Below, one piece after another: positions 51,129 to 62,850 of a stretch of 64,000 nt of DNA. Both the position numbers and the translations under genes were made by a program. The notes beneath the pieces are model-generated. The model ran no database searches. It was not told the origin of the DNA and saw only the letters and a list, made by a program, of their open reading frames with translations. How positions within the stretch are numbered: position 1 is the first letter of the stretch; each line of letters starts with the position of its first letter. Origin of the DNA: Apus apus (lineage: Eukaryota; Chordata; Aves; Apodiformes; Apodidae); NCBI RefSeq assembly GCF_020740795.1, contig NC_067290.1, forward strand, positions 15,544,001-15,608,000, read 5' to 3'.

Positions 51129-54100
51129 ATGATGGAGCAGGAGCGGGTTTCAAAGCGGTTGTACGTTGGAGGGCTCGGCCACGCCGTTACTAAGGCTGAA
51201 CTGCAAGAAAGATTCGGCAAGTTTGGGGAGGTTTTGGACGCAGAGATTATTACCAGGAAAGATGATCAGGGTAACAGCTTCATTTCATCCTTTAAAATTG
51301 AATCATTTTTCGATTTGTAATTTGGAATGGAATTTTTGCTTCAGAGATGCTATTTTTAGGAAATAGTTTAATTTTCAGTTTTAAAGGAAATGCTGACATT
51401 CTATATATATTAATTGTTTATCGTTTATCAGGGAACCCTGTGAAGACTTTTGCTTACCTCACTGTCAGCATTTCTGATGCAGATCTTAGGAAGTGTAAGT
51501 ACATTTTTATTTTTTTGTGAGTAATTTTGGTTTTGAGCCAGGGTACAGCACTGATCATGCATCTAACGTTGTAAAATCAGGCTGTGGTTCAGTTAGACCC
51601 TGTTTCATTCTGTTGTCATATTAATGCAGTTTTCTTAAAGCTGCAGGTTTTTGGAAGCTGCTTTACAACAGTTTTCAATAAGTACATGCAAGCAGATCAA
51701 AGAGATGCCTTGTGACTGAAATAGGTGATCTATGAGTTTGTTTTTCACCTTCTTATGAAAAGGTACAGGAAATGTGCTTCAAACACTTTCATCAGGTCCA
51801 TAAAACATTGGAAGTGACTTGATATGAGAGGAAACCCAGAAGGAGAGCTTGTGTAAAGCATTTTCTGTTAAAGCAGTTTTACAAATCCCATGACAGGTGG
51901 GCTACAAAAGTATTGGCAGGGTTATAAAACCACCTGTGTAACATGTAGCAGCAGAATGGCAAGTAGAGATACTGACACCTGAAGAGAGGGATTGGTAATA
52001 CATCCTTTTATCCGGGAAATGCTGCCATCAGGACTAAGAAGGCTGAAGTGCAGAAGTAGTTAAGTGGGGGAGAACCTCTCAGACACTAGTGTAGAAACTT
52101 CAGGGTATATGCATCTGAATTTTTGGGTTTGTAGTTGAACCAAATCATACAGACTTGAATGACTCTTGAAATCAGAACTTTTAATTTTGGATGTAGACCT
52201 TCTTGTGTAAGATGTGGATATTAGACCTTTCATAGACAAACTTAGATCAGGTGAGTAATGGAGTATAAGATCATGCTAAGAAAAACTTCAGACTATCACA
52301 GAAGCAGAAGGCAGGGCTAGGTCTAATGTCTATTTTTATTTATTTCCCATCTCCTTGTTTTACAGGTATGTCAATTTTAAATAAAACAAAATGGAAAGGG
52401 GGGACACTGCAAATTGAGTTGGCCAAAGAAAGCTTTTTGCACAGGTAAAAATCAATTTTTAAAATGTATGTTGTTGCTAGAGTTACCCTTTTTCTGTTTA
52501 TCTGATAACATTATGGCTGTGCTTTCATCTGCTACACTCTCAGTTTTTCTAATTTTTATTGACATTGGGTGGGGCTGTCGATACATATTAGATACTGCAA
52601 CACGTTCTGCATCATTATTCCCTTAAAGGTAGCAGATATGTTAATTCCTTAAGCAGCAAATGGCTACTGTTCTCTGGGAGAGGGTGACTGGCAACTATAA
52701 TTTAGAGACAGGCAGATCTTTTTTTCATGTACAATGTACTTTTTGGTGCAGGCTCGCCATGGAGAGGGAGGAAGCAAAGCTGCAGAAAGAAAAGCCACAG
52801 GGACATGACAAAACGTGTCTGTTAGAATCACTGAAAAAAGCTGGAGTTGTAGACTTTCAGATGAAAGCAGTGCCAGGTACAGAGGTGCCAGACCATAAGG
52901 TATGGTGGGGGGGATATATATAGAGCACTGAAACAAAAAAAACCCACAAAACCATAATGAGGTGCAAGCTTACTACATCTAAATGTATGCCAAATCTCTA
53001 CACTTGATGTAAAGAAATCTTTATGAAGTGTGACAGTGCAACTTGTGGAAGGTAGTCTAAAGAAATGTGTGGGCATGTAGAATGCTCCCGTCATTCTTTG
53101 TAATGACTGGAAATAATCTTGATCCTACTGTCCTCTTTGTTGTAGATTAGCAAATGCTTTGTTGCCTTTTTGTGTTGGGAATATCTTTGTGTCACCCTGA
53201 AAAGCATGTAAAGAGAATGTGTGTCTCATTTTTATACAGGATATATGTTTTTGACATCTGGTTTGTCAGGAACTCATCTCTGTGCTTCACCACATTCAGG
53301 ATCAGGGTCTACACATGCTTACAAAAGTTAAGATTTAAAGTAAAATCATTGAATGTGCAAATTTAGGTAACAAAAACTATATTTATTGCAAAGTTTTCAA
53401 AATAATTGGCTAAGCACAGAGCATTTTGGACGGTGATTGGGAGACTTTAATTTTTTAATGGTAAGGGGGAAGGCAGCAAAAGAATACTGATCTGTATAGT
53501 TAAGACTGATAATTCATAAGCCAGAAACATTATATTAAAAATAGTACTTGTAAAGAAATTCAGTTCTTTATTGTCACTTTTCATTTGCAAGGTTGTAGAA
53601 ATTTGGGGGTTTGGTTTGCTCTTTTTTTGAGAAGGAAGCTGGCTAAGTTGCACAGTATAAATAGGTCTCACTAAGTGCGTAGACATGAAAAGAATTAGTC
53701 ACAGATAGTTCTCTATCAGTGTTTCTGTTACCAGAGAATACGCATCTTGTTTTATTCCAGGGTTACTTCCATTCCCTTTTTGTTTAACACTCATTATTTT
53801 ATTTTTTTTTTTAGAAATGGATTGTTGGTAAATTTGGCAGAGTCCTACCTGTCCTACACCTTAGGAGTCAACAGAAAAATAAAATATCCTTTTCTTGTTG
53901 GTTTTCCAGAAGGACAGTTCCTTTCTTTCTTTCTTCATATGGGGATGCATTTGCTTAGTGGCTTTAATCTTGACTACTATGTCATAGGTGATTCCTTGAA
54001 TCCCTTGAGTAAATCTTGCAGTAAGTTTGTGTGATTTGAATATATTTTTAGACTGGAAGTCTGTTGCCTAAAGGCTTACGGTTGTGACATTTTTTTAAAA

Positions 54101-57100
54101 AGGACTCTTTGCTGTCTTCTCATGCAGAATTTAGCCATAAAGACTGAAAGTCTGCTTGCTGAGAGAATCGTGTTATTTTAATTCCTTAACTCAGACTAAC
54201 ATTGTGAAATATGACCCATCAAAGTATTGCCATAACCTCAGGAAGCTGGAGCCAGACTTGGCACATGAAGTTCCTATATCCAAGCTCACCTGGTGCTTGG
54301 AAGGGGGAGATGGCAGCGTCATGCACAGGAAGCGGCAAGGAGAGCTCCCTGGGGCGAAGCAGCCACCTAAAAAACTGAGGCAACTGGGCAGAGAGGCTCT
54401 GAATGGAGCAGTGGTTCTCTCCTCTGGGTGCCAGTCACCTTCAAAAAACAGAAGCTCAGCACAGCTAGATGAAAGATCAAAATCCAAACCCAATGAGAAG
54501 TCTAAATTGCCTCTGTCAAGTGCTCTTTCCAGTAAAATATCAGAGAGGGGCTTACTATCAGATAAAAGCAACATTTCTGGAGTTACAGCTCAAAATCATA
54601 GGTGTGTTTCTGACAGTGACGTTGATTCTGAAGAGGAAATCAGAGCAATGGTAGAGAAAGAGATAGGAATGCAGAAAGCTGAAAATGTTGAGACTGAAAG
54701 TGACCCCTTGGAAATTGTTGGGGATAATTTTGAATTAAAATACAATAGTCACTGGTCCTTAAGCAATGCAGATGCTAGAAAGAAAGCCATCAAAGGAAGT
54801 GACAGAGAGAAAGAGACTGTGGAATGTGACAACAGTTATGACTCGGCAGATACAGATGAAATTATTGCTGAAAGTAAAACTCCAGATCTAAGTAGCAGGA
54901 ACACTACAATTTTAGAAGATTCTAAACAGGTGAAGGTGGAAAAAAAAGAAATGCCAGCTACCGAAACCTGTGAGTCAGTGGATGACTCCTCGCTGAAAAC
55001 TCGCCATTTAAAAGAAGAATACATTGAAAGGAAAGGGAAAATTAAAAAAAACCAACACTCTGTCTTGCAAAGTACAGCAGTTAACAGCTCAACAAAGGCA
55101 AGTGATAGTGAAAGCTCTTACTCAGAGCCTGAGAAAGGGGACTCGGAAATCAGTTCTGATTATGAGTCTCTGATGCAAAAGTGTTACCGCTTGGACCTTA
55201 CATTAGATGACTTAAAAGCATTAGCTACTGAAAACGCTGGGGCACCAGCAGATGAATCAGATAGTGCACAGAGTTCTAGTCAGCAAAGTGTTGAAGAAAA
55301 TCCTAAGGATAATGTTGTAAATAAACCAAAACATTCTAAATTCCACCCTGCAGTTAAAAAAAAATGTATCTGTCCTGAAGATGTAGTTGCTGCAATTTTA
55401 GAAGGGGAGGAGAATGCTGCTGAAGAAGGCTCCAAGGGACAAAACTCGTGTTTGAAATATCAGCCCTTCAGAGGAATTGGGTCCCTTTGTGAAAAAGAGG
55501 TAGCTCAGGAGAGCAGCGGTTCAAAGGTGGTGTTGGCAGAAGGTTTAGGTCTTGAAACTTGTATTTCTTACTGTGGGGAGGAATCATCTAAAAGACAGTC
55601 TAAGAAGCATCCATTGTATCCACAGGAAATAAGTAGTAAAAAGAGACAAAATATACCTTGTGAACAGCACAAGGAATTGTCATATGTTGCTTCCTTAGCA
55701 GCTGAGAGAGATCAGCCTGGTTCCAGGCCTCATTTACAAGGAAGGAGCAAAGACACAAGTTCTTTATCAGAAGACCAAAATTCAGAGTGTGGAGCTGCTG
55801 TTCCCAGTACTGATGAGAGTGGAGACGAGAGCAGTGATGTGGATAGGAGTGCTGCAGTGCCACAGAAACATGTTAAACAACAACTGAAAAGGCCAAAACT
55901 GCTTTCCAAAAAATTAAAGAGGGATGTAAGCAATACAAATCCAGAACATGAAACTAACAAGTGTGAGAATGGGAAGACAAGCCTGCTGGAAACTAAGGAG
56001 CTTTGTCATCAGGTTACTGCTTCAAAGGGACCTGATCTAGAAAAGAAACAGTTCCAGGATAACCAGAGGAGGCTGGCAGCTCTAGAAGAGAGACAGAAAG
56101 AGAGAGAATTACAGAAGAAACTCATTCAAGGAGCTCTTTCAAATCTGGTAATTACACTCACACCTTCTATTTGAATAAAATAAAAGAAAAAGGGAAATCA
56201 GTGTGGTTTAAGACACTTTAAAAATATATTCTGGAGTTTCTGATTCCCTTGCCAGTTTTCTTTTGAGTCTATACAAAATGATGCATACCCAATGCCTGGA
56301 ATGTTTCTGGAGTTGCAAGAGCAATAGTAGACTCCTCCTTTAATGTCATGGGAACGTCTTTCAGATACTTACGTATGACTGCAACAAGTATTTAATCTGT
56401 TTGACTTGACAGTTTCACTCTTACCTAGGATAGCCAGCCAGCAGGCAAGCATAAACACATCATATTCAATTCAGATGTGGAAAGTGAAGCTGAAGGAGAT
56501 GAGATGTTGAAGAAAGGGAAGAGTTTGGGAAAGAGGCATGAAGAAGTAAGTATTAGGGAAAGTATTTCTTTTTATTTTATTGGATTTTTTTTCTTCATAA
56601 ACATAGTAAGATTAGGACCATTCTCTGTATTGAATTAAAACCTCCTTTTCTCACTTTTCCTCATGTTTAGCATTTTTTTACTTAAATCTCTCTCACCTGG
56701 TATTTAGAATCCCTGCCCTGTGTTTTCCCTTTTCTTCAAAAGAACCTCTGATTCTATGGAAAATTGTTTCCAAGCCACGTGCTTACCTGTTGTAATAATT
56801 GACGTTGATTAACTGATGTCAGTGATGTCCTAGAGTTTATGCCATAAATGAGGCTTGTTCAGAAAGAGTATAATTACATATTGATATTTTTAAACTGATC
56901 TCCCTTGAGGTAATCAGAAAGTTGTTTTTTTTATACTTGACTCCCTCATATTGTAGAACCTGAGTTACCCTTTCCATGGATAATTTGCTTATGCTAAAAT
57001 TGTATAGTCATACTGTACTGTAAAACAGAATTGTACAAGGTGTGTATGAAACAGAAACACATGCATCAGTAAGTGAGCAGGTTGTTCTGGAAATCTGCTT

Positions 57101-60100
57101 TTTCAGATAAATGGGAAAGTACATGAACAAAGTTAATACTGATTTATCTTGTCAATGTTATGTAAAGGAGCTCCTTTTCTTGATTTTCTTCTTGTTTAAC
57201 AAGGATGAACCTGCTCCCAAAACTTCAAGCAGACTGTTTGAAAGCAGTGAGGATGAGCAAGATGATACAGATGATGAGAGATTCAAAATTAAACCCCAGT
57301 TTGAAGGCAAAGCTGGTGAAAAAGTGAGTGAGCTTGTTACTGTAATTTTATTCCCTTCTAGGTCTCCATAATGCCACTTCAGGAGAACATAAGGTGTAGG
57401 CTTGCATACTTGCTGAATATGAGTTTGACAAACTTGGAATAGAATTCTCTTTCATAGAGGAAGAGCAGCCATGGAGGACATTGTGTGTTGGGCAGTGGGA
57501 AAAGTTTCTCAGATGTTGTCATCTTGGAATACAAAGAAATTTCTGGAAAAGGCATTAGGAGCTAAAGGTTATTAGGATGTTGCCATAATTACAGTAAAAA
57601 AAAGTTAATGAACATTGATGATTTTCTTCTCTAGGGCTTAACAGGGTCTGTTTTGTTTTGTTTAGCTCTTGAGATTGCAGTCACGATTTGGCACAGATGA
57701 AAGATTTCGCATGGATGCTCGATTCCTTGAAAGTGACAGTGGGGAGGAAGGTAAACCTGCTCCTGTTTCCTAGTTAATGGTAGCAAATTACTGCTCTAAT
57801 GTTCACATGAAATAGATGCCTGTGACATTTCTAATTGAAGATTTTCTATAGTGCAAGGAAAAAACCCTCAACGTAGCTTTAAAATGAGCAAAGTGATATG
57901 TGGATAGGTGTGAGCTCTTCTAGTGCTACAGCAAGGTCATATATCGAGTATTACAGGCTTGCTCACGTCAGAGCAGGGAAAAAATAATGTATTTACTTGT
58001 TTGTTAGCAGAGACAAATGCCTTGAAGACAGATGAGGAGGAGGACCTTGCTGCAGAAAGAAAGAAGAATCTGCAAATACTGGGAAGCCTCTTGAATATCA
58101 ACTTGGAACACCATAAGCCAACTAAACCAGCCACAAGTGCTAAGAAATTCAAGTACGAATCCTCTGTTACCGGAAAAGAGGGAATTGCAGGAAGGCTGAA
58201 TTTTTGCCAGTGTTTCACAAGTACAGTTTCTGCCTAGCTGACTGAGAAGTCTTTCCCTCTCAGTTGTGTGCATTTGAAGTCAGTCTTTAATGCAATTTCC
58301 CAGCCTGAGTGTCTGAATAGATTATCCTACTGGTAATTATAATTATTTTAGGAGTTGCATCAATTGCTGCTGACTGCTAAATTCCAGTGTGACTGCTGCA
58401 CAATCATACTTGATTCTAGGGCTTCTGTACAACTTTTCATGCATCTTCTAAAGAGTAAGCAGAGGGGGAAATAACTTCTGCAACCCCAGAGGTTGTCTTA
58501 AGAAAGTTTTGTGAAGGACTGTTCCTTAGTTAATGTTCTTCAGTTAATTATACAGCAGGGGACCATTTAAAAGCAGTTAATTTATGCTGTAAGCATTAAT
58601 TTAGGAAGAGGAGGGGAAATAAGTGATCACCTTGCAGCATGGGCTTTGCCACACTAATATTTGGGTCAGTCTAAACCTTAGGGTGCTTTAGCTGATAGTC
58701 CCTGAAATGTTTAAATTTTGGAAGGTGGGTGTAATGGCTTTTGGTTTGTTTGTTCTTCTTGCTTTGGTGTTCTGTTGGTTTTTTTCCTTGGACTGTCTTA
58801 ATTTATGCCATGTCTGGTACCAGAAGAGATGTATATACAGATGAGTAAATGGAGATGAATAGCTGTATTGATACAGCTTCTCAAAAGAGAAACAGACGCA
58901 GGTTTAAACTTCCTGCATAACATACACAGCTTGAGGTCTGTGTTTTATATGAAATATTAGAATTCGATTAAAGCTGCTTCTGTTTATCTCTTTTCCTGAC
59001 ACTGACTAGCAGGTACTTTCCAAACACCAATTAGGTTTTGGATTGATTTGGAGCTGTTTTGGTCAATGTGAATTTGAGTCTGACTCTTAAGGTTTAGGGT
59101 AGCTTTCAGTTGAGCATTTAGAATGTCTCATGGCTTTCCTTTTCCTTCCTGTGTTTACAGAGATATTAATGCCCTCCGCTACGATCCCACAAGACAGGAC
59201 CACACAGTCTTTGAAAGGAAACCAAGTGCTACAGAAAAAGAGAGGTAACACTGCAGCTTGGTAACTGTAATTGTGAAGTTTCTTCCCCTGGAAAGGCAGC
59301 TATAGGAGAAGACCCAAATTTGAACTTATGCAGACTGCTAAGACATGAATAGCAAGATTGCCTCTTAGAGAGCCTTTCTTTTAGAAAGGTGTGTGCTGTG
59401 TTACTATCCCTTCACAATGTCGTTTCAGTAAAGCTAAAAGGAAGAAGAAGAGGGAAGAGAGTGAAAAACTCCCTGAAGTGTCGAAAGAAACATACTATGA
59501 TATTGCTGTTGATTTAAGAGAGTTGTTTGGCTCTTCAAAGAGCAAATCAGAAACAAATCAAGAAGTACCCTGGGACAAAGCCACTGCAGAGGACTCTACC
59601 CAATCTGACCCTTTGGGACCTAATGCTGGCAGTAAGGAAGCTCAGGAGTCTGACGATTTCAAGTTTTGCTTCTTGGGAGACATGGAGGAGTCACGCATGA
59701 AAGAGGGTAAACTTGCAATTGCTCACTTTTCATGAAGTAGAATGTTCTGATCTTTTTCTTAAATGAAAGACTGTTTGTGTTTCATAGTCTGGTTACAGTT
59801 GGGTTTGGAAACTGCTTGATCTTGCCAGAGAGAGGCAGTACCTGAGCTGTCATCTCAGTTATGGTCATCCAGACAAGTCCTGAGCTTATACACCACTGAA
59901 CTGAATTAGTATTTGCCCCTAGTGGGATAGAAAACCTGGGAGGGGAGGTTTCTGTCCTTCTCAAATCTCTTTTCCAAATAAGGTATTTGTCTGAAGTAGA
60001 AATTTTTACTGGCAAGTAGGGGAATAGTCTGATTTATTTTTTTTTAATTGTGATTTTATTATTGCAGAGCCTTACGTAATTGAAACAATAAAACCTGTAA

Positions 60101-62148
60101 AAGTCACATGGCAAGAAGATCCACGTTTCCAAGACAGCAGTTCTGAGGGTGATGATGAACCAGAGGCATCAGAAAGTGAATGGGACAAACAAATGTAAGT
60201 TGTATTTATTGTCTACTTGGTGGTAGTACTTTGATGCTATGAGAATATTGATAGCAGTGCTCAGGTCATGGGAGACTAACATTTTCATTCCACATCTCTG
60301 ACCAGTGGAAGTCTTCTTTGGAAACCATTCTTTGCTGCACAGAGTGTAGTAGTCAAAAATCTCAATAGCACACTTGATTTGAAGTTGGATATAAAATCTG
60401 AGTTCCTAGTTGATTGCATGAAAACTGAGCTGGGTAGGGGGTTTAGCCAAATGTCAAATATAGATGAAGTTTTCTTTAGAAACTTTTTTTCTAGAAGGCT
60501 GTATTTGATTACTGTGGAGTAAGGCTCTTCAATGCATGCTATTTCTCTGCAGGCTTGCAGCTTTAATTTGTGTAAATGGAATTTGACAGTAACTTTTATG
60601 ATGCTGAAATTCCTTTGTGTTTGTCTAGGTTTGTTTCTTTGCCACAGACACAAAGTGTGAGATTTTTCTTCTTCTCCAAAGATGATGAACGACTAAGAGG
60701 TATAGCAGAACTTATTCACCCCCTTTTTTTTAACTCTTACTGAAATAAAATACTATCTGGTTCTTAAAGTTTTGTAGTTAAAATACAGATGAGATGCTTA
60801 AGAGGGGAATGAATTGTGGTAGCACATCCCACAAAAAAGTCCTGGTAAAATAAATACTGAGCAACTATTTTGATTTCCTGTTTTCAGATAATTGGCTGAT
60901 GTGGCTGGTCTTGTAAGGCTTTCCAAAAAAAAAATCACTTGACAAATTATCTCTGGACATTTTTGGATCCTTTCAGGCATATGTGTGATCTTTAACTTTT
61001 TTTTTTCCTGTATTTCTGGTGCTAGTGTTATGAATAATGAATATTCTTACCAGCCACCTAATGCCCACATGGTTCTTGATCCTAAACCATGTAGCGTTTT
61101 TTCTTGTGTATATAATGAATTTCATAGTTCAAACCAAACAAAATAACAAACCAAAACATAGAAACCTACAAAAAAATAAAAAACTCTCCCTGGGCCACCA
61201 AAACTATTGCTTTTGATATTTTATACATGATCAGGACAGACTTAAATGTTTGTGTCCTGAGGCATGTTAGGTAACTATCATTAAATGCACATGTAAAAGT
61301 TACTGTGTTAATACAGTTATTGCACTATAATCTTCCATCTTATCTGGGTTATAGTGCCCAGTAGAATTGAGCTACGAGTTGTGGCAGCCATTAAATTCCT
61401 TGGGAGATGTGGGATAATGGTGCTGAGCTTTTCATGAAACATGCTGTTTCACTGCAATCTGTATTTCGGCATGCTTCTTGAGGAGAACTGTTGTCTTTCA
61501 TTGTCCTTGGTAGGCCAGGCTCTAATACCGAACATTTCTGTTTGAGTCAACCATGTCGTGGGGGCAAGAGAGGAATGTGGAGAAGAGGCCTTCTTGCCTC
61601 ATTGCTGAGATGGGATGGACATGAGATTTACAAACAGCAGCGTTTTTAGAAGTGTTTCACCATATTAATTTGGTCTCTGTTTTGTGCAGAGGGTCCCAAG
61701 TTATTTTGTAGATCAGCAGACCTCAGTGAAGAAAGAGATGGCTGGGAAGACAGACGTAGAGTGTTGATCGAGGTGAGTCCTTGAACGTCTGTGACTTGGA
61801 ACTGCGGCCGAAAGTTCAGCATGAGGAGGGAACACGGCTGCTTGTTTGCTGCATGCGCATGAAAAATTAATTCAGGACCTTGTGGAAGGCTTGAAACTTG
61901 ACCGTGACCAGAGAACTAAACATTTTTGGTATAAAAGTGTGCATCATGTCCTGTTGCCATGTCCAGCCAGGGAAATAACTGCATCCCAGCATCGTGCAGG
62001 ACCAGTTACTTTCCTGCACGTGAAACAAGCGTTTGAGACAAGAAAGAATTCAGAAACTTCTCTTCATATTATGCCATTTTTTTAATATTTTCAGGAGTGC
62101 CGGAAGAAGCATAAGGATGCAAGGAGGAAAGTGAAAGCAAAACAATAA
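51129..62148 (+). CDS. NOL8: Nucleolar protein 8 (RRM protein), complete
   Basis: Nucleolar RNA-binding protein (Nop132), implicated in ribosome biogenesis and cell growth. Sixteen coding exons: 51129-51270, 51432-51494, 52366-52444, 52752-52899, 53815-53883, 54201-56147, 56429-56545, 57204-57323, 57666-57750, 58011-58152, 59161-59244, 59429-59706, 60068-60194, 60629-60699, 61690-61772, 62095-62148. Sum 3609 nt, 1202 residues, in frame throughout; human is near 1167. Residues about 9-92 form an RRM (RNP2 RLYVGGL; FAYLTVS at the RNP1 position). Then come KFGRVLPVLHL and VKYDPSKYCHN, a long acidic/serine/lysine region, FKIKPQFEGKAGEK, RFGTDERFRMDARFLESDS, KAKRKKKREESEKLPEVSKE, RFFFFSKDDERL and a basic tail. 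Two adjacent ATGs occur; the second (51132) has the better context (A at -3, G at +4) and fits the human length, making 1201 residues. Intron 5 is AT-AC. Confidence 0.96.
51271..53814 (+). other. NOL8: NOL8 introns 1-4 region
   Basis: GT-AG introns between the first five coding exons (51271-51431, 51495-52365, 52445-52751, 52900-53814). Donors are GTAACA, GTAAGT, GTAAAA and GTATGG. No nested gene or snoRNA with recognisable boxes was seen. Confidence 0.8.
53884..54200 (+). other. NOL8: U12-type AT-AC intron of NOL8
   Basis: The upstream exon ends KNK (69 nt, phase 0). The next bases are ATATCCTTTT, the U12 5' splice-site consensus in its AT form. The intron ends TTCCTTAACTCAGACTAAC with the U12 branch-site consensus TTCCTTAAC at 54182-54190. 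The branch A (54189) is 11 nt before the AC at 54199-54200. The next exon starts ATTGTGAAATATGACCC (IVKYDP), giving KNK|IVKYDPSKYCHN, which matches the human order as I recall it. No GT donor between KNK and the next stop gives a homologous protein. Confidence 0.9.
54201..56147 (+). CDS. NOL8: NOL8 large central exon
   Basis: A single 1947-nt exon encoding residues about 168-816. It is low in hydrophobic residues and rich in S, E, D and K, so probably disordered. Recognisable conserved segments are YDPSKYCHN at its start, SDSDVDSEEEIRAMVEKEIG, YDSADTDEIIAESK, CYRLDLTLDDLKALA, CICPEDVVAAILEGEENA and RRLAALEERQKERELQKKL near its end. The donor after TCAAATCTG is GTAATT. Confidence 0.95.
56148..62094 (+). 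other. NOL8: NOL8 introns 6-15 region
   Basis: Ten ordinary GT-AG introns between the coding exons listed for the gene. The longer ones (57324-57665, 58153-59160, 60195-60628, 60700-61689) are AT-rich with poly-T or poly-A runs. No interspersed repeat of note or clear snoRNA was recognised. Confidence 0.7.
58011..58152 (+). CDS. NOL8: NOL8 coding exon 10 with tandem acceptor
   Basis: Encodes TNALKTDEEEDLAAERKKN and continues to AKKF. The acceptor region reads TTAGCAG, a NAGNAG tandem (AG at 58006-58007 and 58009-58010). Using the first would add one alanine codon without changing frame. The donor (AA|GTACGA) is weak, but it is required for the frame AA|A GAT ATT into the next exon at 59161. 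Confidence 0.85.
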
Positions 62149-62149
62149 A
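62144..62149 (+). terminator. NOL8: AATAAA overlapping the NOL8 stop codon
   Basis: The stop codon TAA (62146-62148) is part of CAATAAAC, so a canonical poly(A) hexamer spans the last codon and the stop. T-rich and TGTTTCTTCTTC sequence follows within 50 bp. If used, the 3' UTR would be only about 15-30 nt. The next AATAAA is at 63012-63017, beyond the repeat cluster. Confidence 0.45.
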
Positions 62150-62200
62150 CCTTTTTTATCTTACTGCTCAGAAAAGTTTCATGTTTCTTCTTCGAAGAAG

Positions 62201-62627
62201 TGGTTTGGGCCTAACATGACAATGAGGAACCAGCCCCATGGCTGCTCCACTGCCTCCCCAACGCGTGCACTGGGATGGGGAGGACAAAGGCCAGCTAGAC
62301 ACTCATGGGTCGAGACAAGGACACTCACCATTTACAGTCCCAGGCAAAACAGACTCAACTGGGGGAAAAATAATAATTTCACATTAATCGAATGCACACA
62401 GGACACAGATAACGCAAAGAGCAGGGCTTAAATACCTTACCCCACCCCTCCCTTCTTCCCAGGCCTAAATGATTTTGCTCCCAATTTCTCTCCCTCTTTC
62501 CCTCCAGCAGCACAGAGGGACAGGGGATGCAGTTTAGAGTCTGTGCACAGTCTCTTGTTCCCTGCTGCTCCCTTCTTCTCCGGGAAGTCCTCCCCCACCA
62601 CCATGGGGTCCCTCCCATGGGAGAGAG
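62201..62627 (-). mobile_element. LTR-like fragment (endogenous retrovirus remnant)
   Basis: A block that on the minus strand ends GGTTCCTCATTGTCATG, then GGCCCAAACCA, with CTCGACCCATGAGTG and TCCTCCCCATCCCAGTGCA upstream. This wording resembles a widespread avian ERV-type LTR as I remember it. TG begins it on the + strand at 62201. There is no coding capacity. It starts 53 bp after the NOL8 stop codon. Confidence 0.5.
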
Positions 62628-62850
62628 TCATAGAATAGAATGGTTAAGGTTGGAAGGAAGGGACCTAAAAGATCATCAGGTTCCAACCTCCCTGCTATGA
62701 CCAGGCTGCACAAAGCCTCATGCAACCTGGTGTTAAACATCTCCAGGGAGGGGCCTTCCACAACGTCCCTGGGCAACCTATTCCAGTGCCTTATTACCCT
62801 CATGGTGAAGAATTTCTTCCTGATGTCTGACCTAAATCTACTCTCAGTTT
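62628..62850 (-). mobile_element. CR1 LINE 3' end, minus strand
   Basis: The + strand shows TCATAGAATAGAATGGTT, GGACCTAAAAGATCATCAGG, CTCCAGGGAGGGGCCTTCCA, GGGCAACCTATTCCAGTGCC and CTCATGGTGAAGAATTTCTT. This is the reverse complement of a 5'-truncated CR1 tail, whose 3' end abuts the LTR-like block at about 62628. Confidence 0.9.

Noticed and set aside
51096..51131. Upstream extension of NOL8 beginning at GTG
   Set aside because: Not an ATG; two ATGs follow in frame at 51129 and 51132, and the latter fits both start context and family length.
53884..54034. GT donors downstream of NOL8 exon 5 (for example in TTGTTGG near 53895)
   Set aside because: They would insert non-homologous residues between KNK and IVKYDP and do not pair with an acceptor that keeps the frame; the U12 reading fits exactly.
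51271..62094. Possible snoRNAs in NOL8 introns, expected for a nucleolar gene
   Set aside because: I could not find a convincing paired C/D or H/ACA box set with a terminal stem.
62379..62803. Minus-strand frames of 64-89 residues
   Set aside because: They fall within LTR-like and CR1 repeat sequence.
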